Shown here: positions 1 to 5,777 of the stretch, piece after piece
Position numbering within the stretch: position 1 is the stretch's first letter
How the letters are laid out: every line of letters begins with the position of its first letter
Source: ZC4RG30 sp031424095
GTDB taxonomy: Bacteria > Pseudomonadota > Gammaproteobacteria > Steroidobacterales > Steroidobacteraceae
Assembly (NCBI GenBank): GCA_031424095.1
Contig: JANPGU010000173.1
Coordinates: 1-6,107 of the forward strand
DNA length: 6,107 nt
Reading direction: 5' to 3'
Position numbers and translations under genes: made by a program
Notes under the pieces: generated by a model
Told to the model about the DNA's origin: nothing
Databases searched by the model: none
What the model saw: only the letters and a program-made list of their open reading frames with translations

Positions 1-141
1 GCGGGCGAACAGCTGCGCCTGACGCATGTAGCTACTGACCGGGCAGTGTTTGCACGAGGCGCAGTCGCGGCTGCCGTCTGGCTGGTCGGACGCCCGGCAG
101 GCTACTACCGGATGGCCGATTTTCTGTTCTCAAAACAGTGA
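1..141 (+). CDS. dapB: 4-hydroxy-tetrahydrodipicolinate reductase, C-terminal end (partial)
   Basis: Frame 1 is open from the left edge to TGA at 139-141, giving 46 residues of a protein that starts outside the window. The tail reads GEQLRLTH, then FARGAV, then WLVG and a GYYRMADFL ending. This is the DapB C-terminal pattern (E. coli has GERVEITH, FANGAV, ALWL and a GLFDMRDVL-type end). DapB reduces hydroxy-tetrahydrodipicolinate with NAD(P)H in the cytoplasmic diaminopimelate/lysine pathway; this part belongs to the substrate-binding and tetramerisation domain. The catalytic and dinucleotide-binding parts are not in view, so their integrity cannot be judged. dapB directly upstream of carA is common in Gammaproteobacteria, which supports the call. 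The identification is by recognition of the family tail, without a search. Confidence 0.88.
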   Translation, partial: AGEQLRLTHVATDRAVFARGAVAAAVWLVGRPAGYYRMADFLFSKQ

Positions 142-281
142 CTTGCAATATACGCAGCCGCGATAGATCGGTACTTGAGTAGCTGCAGTCCGGGGCAAGA
201 TTGCATGGACAGAGTGGGGCCGGAACCTTAGAATTTCGGCCGAATCCGTAACATCCAGTTACCGGGTTTAGTCCGCGCAAG

Positions 282-313
282 GCGGGAGGGCGTTCCACAA
301 GAACTCCTCCCGC
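282..313 (+). terminator. GC-rich hairpin in the dapB-carA spacer, probable dapB terminator or carA leader element
   Basis: Bases 282-289 (GCGGGAGG) pair perfectly with 306-313 (CCTCCCGC). A G-T pair follows (290/305), then a one-base bulge at C291, then a second 4-bp stem (292-295 with 301-304) closed by the five-base loop CACAA at 296-300. The 3' flank is TTTGTG, only a short and interrupted T stretch, so the element is a weak rho-independent terminator at best. It lies 141 bp after the dapB stop and about 70 bp before carA. If carA is transcribed from the candidate promoter at 343-351, the hairpin is upstream of the start and serves dapB. If transcripts start further up, it would sit in the carA leader and could attenuate. 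Confidence 0.55.
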
Positions 314-342
314 TTTGTGCATCCGCCCCTGAAAAATGTAGT

Positions 343-351
343 TGAGATAAT
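343..351 (+). promoter_or_regulatory. Candidate extended -10 promoter for carA-carB-greA
   Basis: TGAGATAAT carries the TG-N extension followed by GATAAT, five of six matches to the sigma-70 -10 hexamer. No convincing TTGACA-like -35 box stands 16-18 bp upstream, where the sequence is C-rich, which is usual for extended -10 promoters. Transcription would begin around 357-359 and give a leader of under 30 bases that still contains the ribosome binding site at 373-377. This is a motif match only. A promoter further upstream, or read-through from dapB, is not excluded. Confidence 0.45.
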
Positions 352-372
352 GACAAGCCGCCAAGATCACGC

Positions 373-377
373 GGAGG
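373..377 (+). promoter_or_regulatory. Ribosome binding site deciding the carA start
   Basis: GGAGG is a perfect Shine-Dalgarno core lying 7 bases before GTG at 385. Competing GTG codons at 381 (another frame, 3 bases away) and 391 (13 bases away) are badly spaced. An in-frame TGA at 382-384 blocks any earlier start, so the site fixes the carA start at 385. Confidence 0.8.
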
Positions 378-384
378 TCGGTGA

Positions 385-1563
385 GTGAGTGTGAGCGCCG
401 TACTGGCTCTGGCAGATGGAACCGTTTTCAACGGCATCTCCATTGGAGCAAAAGGGAATACGACCGGCGAAGTTGTCTTCAATACGTCGATGACGGGCTA
501 TCAGGAAATTCTTTCCGATCCGTCCTACTCCAGACAGATAGTTACCCTGACCTACCCGCACATCGGCAATACCGGCACCACGCCGGAGGATCAGGAATCA
601 TCCATGGTCGCGCCCGCCGGGCTGGTGATCCGCGACCTGCCGCTGCTCGAGAGCAGCTGGCGTTCGAGCCTGTCGCTGCGCGATTACCTTGAACGTGGCC
701 GCGTGGTTGCCATCGCGGGCATCGACACCCGCAAGCTCACTCGCGTGCTGCGCGAGAAGGGTGCGCAGGCCGGCTGCATCATGACCGGTGAAAATGTCGA
801 CTCGAATGCCGCTGTGCATGCTGCGCGCCGCTTTCCTGGTCTTGCCGGGATGGATCTGGCGAAGGTCGTCTCGACGCGCGAGCGTTACCAGTGGAACGAT
901 GGCGCGATCTGGCGCGGTCCGGGTCGGCCAACACTGCGGCCGCAGCAGCGGCTGCATGTGGTGGCCTATGACTTCGGCATCAAGCGCAACATCCTGCGCC
1001 TGCTCGCCGACGCGGGTTGTCGCATCACCGTGGTGCCGGCGCAGACCACGGCCGCGGAAGTGCTGGCCGTGGCGCCGGATGGAGTCTTCCTTTCGAATGG
1101 TCCTGGCGATCCGGAACCCTGCACCTATGCCATCGAGGCCATCCGTGAATTCCTGAATACGGACATCCCGGTATTTGGCATCTGCCTCGGGCACCAGTTG
1201 CTCGGACTCGCCGCCGGTGCGCGCACCATGAAGATGAAGTTCGGTCATCACGGCGCCAACCATCCGGTGCAGGACCTGGCCACGCGTCGGGTGATGATCA
1301 CCTCGCAGAACCACGGCTTTGCCGTAGATCCGGAATCCCTGCCGGCGCATGTGCGGCCCACGCATGTGTCGCTGTTCGATGGTTCGCTGCAGGGCATCGA
1401 GATCGTCGACAAGCAGGCGTTCAGCTTCCAGGGTCATCCCGAAGCAAGTCCTGGACCGCATGATCTGCTGCCGCTGTTCGACCGCTTCACCCAGTCCATG
1501 ATCCGCCGGCTGCAGAACCAGCTGCGCGATCGACCGCGGCCGAACAACGGCGCAGAGACCTGA
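385..1563 (+). CDS. carA: Carbamoyl-phosphate synthase small (glutaminase) subunit
   Basis: CarA hydrolyses glutamine and passes ammonia through a tunnel to CarB for cytoplasmic carbamoyl phosphate synthesis, feeding pyrimidine and arginine pathways. The 392-residue product is close to the 382 of E. coli. Residues 1 to about 150 form the CarA-specific N-terminal domain, with NTSMTGYQEIL from residue 33 and YPHIGNTG from 57. Residues from about 191 form a class I glutamine amidotransferase: LSNGPGDPEPC from 236, the nucleophile Cys267 in GICLGHQ, and His351 and Glu353 in FQGHPEA complete the triad. These sit two positions before E. coli Cys269, His353 and Glu355. The GTG start at 385 follows an in-frame stop and a GGAGG site, and its N-terminus aligns with E. 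coli without a gap through the first DG. A short basic, polar tail (about residues 375-392) extends beyond the E. coli end. It is the first gene of the carA-carB-greA operon, with carB 4 bp downstream. Confidence 0.98.
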   Translation: MSVSAVLALADGTVFNGISIGAKGNTTGEVVFNTSMTGYQEILSDPSYSRQIVTLTYPHIGNTGTTPEDQESSMVAPAGLVIRDLPLLESSWRSSLSLRDYLERGRVVAIAGIDTRKLTRVLREKGAQAGCIMTGENVDSNAAVHAARRFPGLAGMDLAKVVSTRERYQWNDGAIWRGPGRPTLRPQQRLHVVAYDFGIKRNILRLLADAGCRITVVPAQTTAAEVLAVAPDGVFLSNGPGDPEPCTYAIEAIREFLNTDIPVFGICLGHQLLGLAAGARTMKMKFGHHGANHPVQDLATRRVMITSQNHGFAVDPESLPAHVRPTHVSLFDGSLQGIEIVDKQAFSFQGHPEASPGPHDLLPLFDRFTQSMIRRLQNQLRDRPRPNNGAET

Positions 1564-1567
1564 TTCC

Positions 1568-4500
1568 ATGCCACGTCGCAAAGACCTAGAAAGCATCCTC
1601 ATCATCGGCGCCGGCCCTATCGTCATCGGCCAGGCCTGCGAGTTCGATTACTCCGGCGCCCAGGCCTGCAAGGCGCTGCGCGAGGAAGGCTTCCGCGTCA
1701 TCCTGGTCAATTCGAATCCTGCCACCATCATGACCGACCCGGAGATGGCCGACGCTGTCTACATCGAGCCGGTCAACTGGCGCACGGTCGCCCGCATCAT
1801 CGAGAAAGAGCGTCCCAATGCGCTGCTGCCCACCATGGGTGGCCAGACGGCGCTGAACACCGCGCTCGATCTGGTGCGCGAAGGCGTGCTCAAGCAGTTC
1901 AACGTCGAGCTGATCGGCGCCTCGCGCGATGCCATCGACACCGCCGAGGATCGCGAGAAATTCCGCAACGCCATGAACGAGATCGGGCTCGAATCACCCC
2001 GCTCGCTGATCGCGCACTCGATGGAAGATGCGCTCGTGGCGCAGGCTGAGCTCGGTTACCCGGTGGTGATCCGGCCCTCGTTCACCATGGGTGGCACGGG
2101 TGGTGGCATCGCCTACAACCGCGAGGAATTCGAGCAGATCGTCGGCCGCGGCCTGTATGCGTCGCCCACCAGCGAGGTGCTGCTGGAAGAAAGCGTGGTC
2201 GGCTGGAAAGAATACGAGATGGAAGTCGTGCGCGATCGCAACGACAACTGCATCATCGTCTGCTCGATCGAGAATCTCGACGCGATGGGTGTGCACACCG
2301 GTGATTCGATCACCGTTGCCCCCGCGCAGACGCTTACGGACAAGGAATACCAGCGCATGCGCGATGCCTCCATCGCGGTGCTGCGCAAGATTGGCGTGGA
2401 GACCGGCGGTTCGAACGTGCAGTTCGCGGTCAGCCCGGTGGACGGGCGCCTGCTGGTCATCGAGATGAATCCGCGCGTGTCGCGTTCCTCGGCGCTGGCC
2501 TCGAAGGCCACTGGCTTTCCGATTGCCAAGATCGCCGCCAAGCTTGCGGTGGGTTATACGCTGGATGAACTGAAGAACGACATCACCGGTGGCCTGACGC
2601 CGGCCTCGTTCGAGCCTTCGATCGACTATGTGGTCACGAAGATCCCGCGCTTCACCTTCGAGAAGTTTCCTGCCGCCAATGCACGGCTGACGACGCAGAT
2701 GAAGTCGGTAGGCGAGGTGATGGCGATCGGCCGCAGCTTCCAGGAATCCCTGCAGAAGGCATTGCGTGGCCTGGAAACGGGCCTCGATGGCCTGGGCAGT
2801 GTCACCACGCTGCCACTGGCCGGCGAAGACGCCGCGTCGACGCTGGCGTATGAACTGCGCAATCCCGGCGCCAACCGCCTGCTGCAGGTTGCCGACGCGT
2901 TCCGTGCCGGCTGGTCGCGTGAGCGCATCCACGAGCTGAGCTACATTGATCCCTGGTTCCTGGCACAGATCGAAGATCTGGTGCGCGAGGAAGCAAAGGT
3001 GATCTCGCAGGGTGCCGGAGCCATGGACGCCAAGCGCCTGCGCGAACTGAAGCGCAAGGGCTTCTCCGACAGCTGCCTTGCGCGCCTCACGGGCCAAACC
3101 GAAAAGAATTTCCGCGAGAAGCGTCGCGCGCTGGGTGTGGTGCCGGTGTACAAGCGCGTCGATACCTGCGCCGCAGAATTCGCAACCTCGACCGCTTATC
3201 TTTATTCAACCTACGAAGAGGAATGCGAGGCGAACCCGACCAACCGCAAGAAGATCATGATCCTCGGCGGCGGACCGAACCGCATCGGGCAGGGCATCGA
3301 ATTCGACTACTGCTGCGTGCACGCATCGCTGGTGCTGCGCCAGGACGGGTACGAGACCATCATGGTGAACTGCAATCCGGAAACCGTTTCCACCGATTAC
3401 GACACTTCCGACCGGCTGTATTTCGAGCCGCTGACGCTGGAAGATGTGCTCGAGATCATCGCCAAGGAAAAGCCGGTTGGCGTGATCGTGCAGTACGGTG
3501 GCCAGACGCCGCTGAAACTGTCGCGGGCGCTGGAAGCCGCGGGTGCACCCATCATCGGCACCACGCCGGAAGCCATCGACGTGGCCGAAGACCGCGAACG
3601 CTTCGCCGATCTGGTGCGCCGCCTCGGCCTGCGCCAGCCGGCCAATGCCACCGCGCGCACCGAAGAGCAGGCGCTGCGCATGGCGCGCGAAGTGGGCTAT
3701 CCGCTGGTGGTGCGTCCTTCCTATGTGCTGGGTGGCCGCGCCATGGAAGTGGTGTATGCCGAGGAGGACCTCAAGACCTACATGACGGACGCGGTACGTG
3801 TGTCGAATGACAGCCCGGTGCTGCTCGACCGTTTCCTCGATCAGGCGATCGAGGTCGACGTCGATGCAGTCTGCGACGGCAAGGATGTGCTCATCGGCGG
3901 CATCATGGAGCACGTCGAGCAGGCCGGCGTTCACTCGGGCGATTCCAGCTGCTCATTGCCGCCGAACAGCCTCTCCTTCGACATCCAGCAGCAGCTGCGC
4001 GAGCAGACCCGCAAGCTGGCGCTGGGGCTCAATGTGGTCGGCCTCATGAACGTGCAGTACGCCATCCAGAACGGTGTCGTGTATGTGCTGGAGGTGAATC
4101 CGCGCGCCTCGCGTACCGCTCCGTTCGTGTCGAAGGCGACCGGCCGGCAGATTGCCAAGCTCGGCGCGCAGGTGATGACCGGCAAGACGCTGGCGGAACT
4201 CGGCGCCACCGAAGAAATCGTCCCCGGCTTCTACTCCGTGAAGGAAGCAGTCTTCCCGTTCGCCAAGTTCCCTGAATCGGATCCGATCCTGGGTCCGGAA
4301 ATGAAGTCCACCGGTGAGGTAATGGGCACCGGCCGCACCTTCGGCGAAGCCTATGCCAAGGCGCAGGCCGGCTCCGGTACCTCGCTGCCCACCAGCGGCA
4401 CGGCGCTGCTCAGCGTGCGTGAACGCGACAAGCCAGGGGCCGTCGACATGGCGCGCAAGCTGATCTCAAAGGGCTTCGACATCGTCGCTACCGATGGCAC

Positions 4501-4795
4501 CGCACGCATGATTGAAGCCGCCGGCCTCGCCTGCCGCCGCGCCAACAAGGTGCGCGAAGGCCGTCCGCATATCGTGGACATGATCAAGAACGACGAGATC
4601 GCATTGATCGTGAATACCACCGAAGGACGCCAGGCGACCCGTGATTCGATGGCGATCCGGCGCGAAGCCGTCAGCCGGCGCGTCACGTATTTCACTACGC
4701 TCGCGGCCGGGCTTGCCACCTGCGAAGCGCTCGATCACCTGGAAGATGTCGATGTGAACCTTCTGCAGGATCTGCACCGGGAGCTCAAGTCGTGA
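1568..4795 (+). CDS. carB: Carbamoyl-phosphate synthase large subunit
   Basis: CarB makes carbamoyl phosphate from bicarbonate, ammonia supplied by CarA, and two ATP. The 1075-residue length matches E. coli (1073). Four regions are visible. Residues 1 to about 403 are the carboxyphosphate ATP-grasp half, with Arg129, Arg169, Glu215, Glu299 and Asn301 in place. About 404-553 is the oligomerisation domain. About 554-936 is the carbamate-phosphorylating half, with Arg716, Glu842 and Asn844. About 937-1075 is the MGS-like allosteric domain. Residues known to bind ornithine in E. coli have counterparts one position on: Glu784, Asp792, Glu893 and Thr1043. The UMP/IMP pocket is kept as well: Ser949, Lys955, Thr975, Thr978, Lys994 and Asn1016. 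Inhibition by UMP and activation by ornithine and IMP are therefore likely. The ATG lies 4 bp after the carA stop with no strong Shine-Dalgarno, suggesting translational coupling. The stop overlaps greA. No frameshift or lost key residue is seen. Confidence 0.99.
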   Translation: MPRRKDLESILIIGAGPIVIGQACEFDYSGAQACKALREEGFRVILVNSNPATIMTDPEMADAVYIEPVNWRTVARIIEKERPNALLPTMGGQTALNTALDLVREGVLKQFNVELIGASRDAIDTAEDREKFRNAMNEIGLESPRSLIAHSMEDALVAQAELGYPVVIRPSFTMGGTGGGIAYNREEFEQIVGRGLYASPTSEVLLEESVVGWKEYEMEVVRDRNDNCIIVCSIENLDAMGVHTGDSITVAPAQTLTDKEYQRMRDASIAVLRKIGVETGGSNVQFAVSPVDGRLLVIEMNPRVSRSSALASKATGFPIAKIAAKLAVGYTLDELKNDITGGLTPASFEPSIDYVVTKIPRFTFEKFPAANARLTTQMKSVGEVMAIGRSFQESLQKALRGLETGLDGLGSVTTLPLAGEDAASTLAYELRNPGANRLLQVADAFRAGWSRERIHELSYIDPWFLAQIEDLVREEAKVISQGAGAMDAKRLRELKRKGFSDSCLARLTGQTEKNFREKRRALGVVPVYKRVDTCAAEFATSTAYLYSTYEEECEANPTNRKKIMILGGGPNRIGQGIEFDYCCVHASLVLRQDGYETIMVNCNPETVSTDYDTSDRLYFEPLTLEDVLEIIAKEKPVGVIVQYGGQTPLKLSRALEAAGAPIIGTTPEAIDVAEDRERFADLVRRLGLRQPANATARTEEQALRMAREVGYPLVVRPSYVLGGRAMEVVYAEEDLKTYMTDAVRVSNDSPVLLDRFLDQAIEVDVDAVCDGKDVLIGGIMEHVEQAGVHSGDSSCSLPPNSLSFDIQQQLREQTRKLALGLNVVGLMNVQYAIQNGVVYVLEVNPRASRTAPFVSKATGRQIAKLGAQVMTGKTLAELGATEEIVPGFYSVKEAVFPFAKFPESDPILGPEMKSTGEVMGTGRTFGEAYAKAQAGSGTSLPTSGTALLSVRERDKPGAVDMARKLISKGFDIVATDGTARMIEAAGLACRRANKVREGRPHIVDMIKNDEIALIVNTTEGRQATRDSMAIRREAVSRRVTYFTTLAAGLATCEALDHLEDVDVNLLQDLHRELKS
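4779..4783 (+). promoter_or_regulatory. Ribosome binding site for greA inside the carB end
   Basis: GGGAG lies 8 bases before GTG at 4792, within the last codons of carB. It supports the GTG start that overlaps the carB stop as GTGA, and would let ribosomes either reinitiate or start afresh on greA. Confidence 0.6.
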
Positions 4796-5268
4796 AGCGA
4801 GTACCCATCACATTGCGCGGCTCGGAATCACTGCGCATCGAGCTGCGCACGCTCAAGTCCGAGGCACGCCCGAACGTCATCAAGGCGATCGCCGAGGCGC
4901 GCGCGCACGGCGATCTATCCGAGAACGCCGAGTATCACGCCGCGCGCGAACAGCAGGGTTTCATCGAAGGGCGCATCCAGGAGCTAGAAGCCAAGCTCTC
5001 CAATGCCGAGATCATCGATGTGACCCAGCTCCAGCCCACCGGCAAGGTGGTGTTTGGCTCGACGGTAGAGCTGGAAGACGAAGACAGCGGCGCCAAGGTC
5101 ACCTATCAGATCGTTGGTGAGGACGAAGCCGACATCAAGGTCAGCCGCATTTCCTTTGCCTCACCGATCGCACGCGCGCTGATGGGCAAGAGCGAGGGCG
5201 ATGCCGTGGAAGTGGCGGCTCCCGCTGGCAAGCGCAACTACGAGATCATCTCGGTCCGCTATGTCTGA
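4792..5268 (+). CDS. greA: Transcription elongation factor GreA
   Basis: GreA enters the RNA polymerase secondary channel and stimulates cleavage of the transcript 3' end in backtracked complexes. The 158-residue length equals E. coli GreA and aligns almost without gaps. Residues 1 to about 75 form the antiparallel coiled coil. Its tip contains HGDLSENAEYHAAREQQ, with the two catalytic acidic residues at Asp41 and Glu44. Residues from about 80 form the FKBP-like C-terminal domain, with VFGSTVEL, VGEDEAD and SPIARALMGK. The GTG start overlaps the carB stop by four bases and has GGGAG 8 bases upstream; the start MKRVPITLRG matches the family start MQAIPMTLRG. Its place as last gene of a car operon is the arrangement reported in P. 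aeruginosa. The tight overlap implies co-transcription, though a separate internal promoter cannot be excluded. No strong terminator follows in the 29-bp gap. Confidence 0.98.
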   Translation: MKRVPITLRGSESLRIELRTLKSEARPNVIKAIAEARAHGDLSENAEYHAAREQQGFIEGRIQELEAKLSNAEIIDVTQLQPTGKVVFGSTVELEDEDSGAKVTYQIVGEDEADIKVSRISFASPIARALMGKSEGDAVEVAAPAGKRNYEIISVRYV

Positions 5269-5297
5269 TTGCCCGCCAGTAAACGTTTAGCCCCGCT

Positions 5298-5777
5298 TCA
5301 GAGACTGATCACGGCATTTACCCCGTGACCCGCAGGCGGCAGCAACTCATGCAGGTGCGGCAGGAACTGCCAGGCCGCCAGCAGCAGTACGCCCACCACC
5401 GCGAGCCATAGCAGTCCCGACCAGGCGTCCGCCCAGCCGTGCAGCCGTCCCCCATTGGCGTAGTACAGCGATGCCTTGCGCGCCGCGCCGATGGGCAGGG
5501 CGATCAATGCATAGACCAGCAGCAGCACGATGACGGCCAGCCAGCGCGGTACGTCCGGCACACCGTTGAACCATTCGCCATGCGGCCACACGCCGATCTG
5601 CACGTGCTGCGTTGCCCACCATGCCGAGAGCACGCCGATGGCCATCGCCGCAAACCAGACCGCTGACAGCAGCGTAAACACCGGCAGCAGCACCCCACCC
5701 ATGACGCGAGCCGTATATCCCGGCGGTGGACCGGGGGGCGCCGCAGCAGCGGCGTACGGGTTGCTGCCCCGATTCAT
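5298..5777 (-). CDS. Three-helix membrane protein of unknown function
   Basis: I do not recognise this 159-residue protein. A flexible N-terminus rich in Ala, Pro and Gly (about residues 7-21, an AAAAA run followed by PPGPPPG) precedes three hydrophobic segments at about 26-52, 78-98 and 118-140, consistent with an inner-membrane protein. The first loop is Trp-rich (VWPHGEWFNGVPDVPRW). The second loop holds RKASLYYANGGRLHGW. The C-terminal tail has HLHELLPPAGHG. No signal peptidase site or catalytic motif is evident. The ATG overlaps the stop of the upstream pspC-like gene as ATGA and has no clear Shine-Dalgarno, so translation probably depends on coupling or possibly on frameshifting from that gene. 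The pairing suggests a role in the same envelope or membrane-stress setting, but that is inference. It converges on greA across 29 bp. Confidence 0.8.
   Translation of the reverse strand: MNRGSNPYAAAAAPPGPPPGYTARVMGGVLLPVFTLLSAVWFAAMAIGVLSAWWATQHVQIGVWPHGEWFNGVPDVPRWLAVIVLLLVYALIALPIGAARKASLYYANGGRLHGWADAWSGLLWLAVVGVLLLAAWQFLPHLHELLPPAGHGVNAVISL

Noticed and set aside
175..202. TTGAGT and AAGATT, 16 bp apart, as a second carA promoter
   Set aside because: The -10 hexamer matches the consensus at only three of six positions; too weak to annotate.
205..231. Eight-codon frame (MDRVGPEP) in the spacer as a leader peptide
   Set aside because: It has no regulatory codon run and no good ribosome binding site, and ends well before the hairpin, so an attenuation role is unsupported.
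32..370. A 112-residue open frame on the - strand covering the dapB end and the spacer
   Set aside because: It runs antisense to the recognisable dapB tail, has no protein family signature, and has the Arg/Pro-rich, low-pattern composition of a chance frame in GC-rich DNA.
598..1626. A 342-residue - strand open frame opposite carA
   Set aside because: Long antisense frames are common opposite GC-rich genes. The composition (His, Arg, Gln, Gly rich, no motifs) is that of a shadow, while carA on the + strand is fully conserved.
1994..3097. A 367-residue - strand open frame opposite carB
   Set aside because: Same reasoning: it mirrors carB codons, shows no domain pattern, and overlaps an essential, intact coding region throughout.
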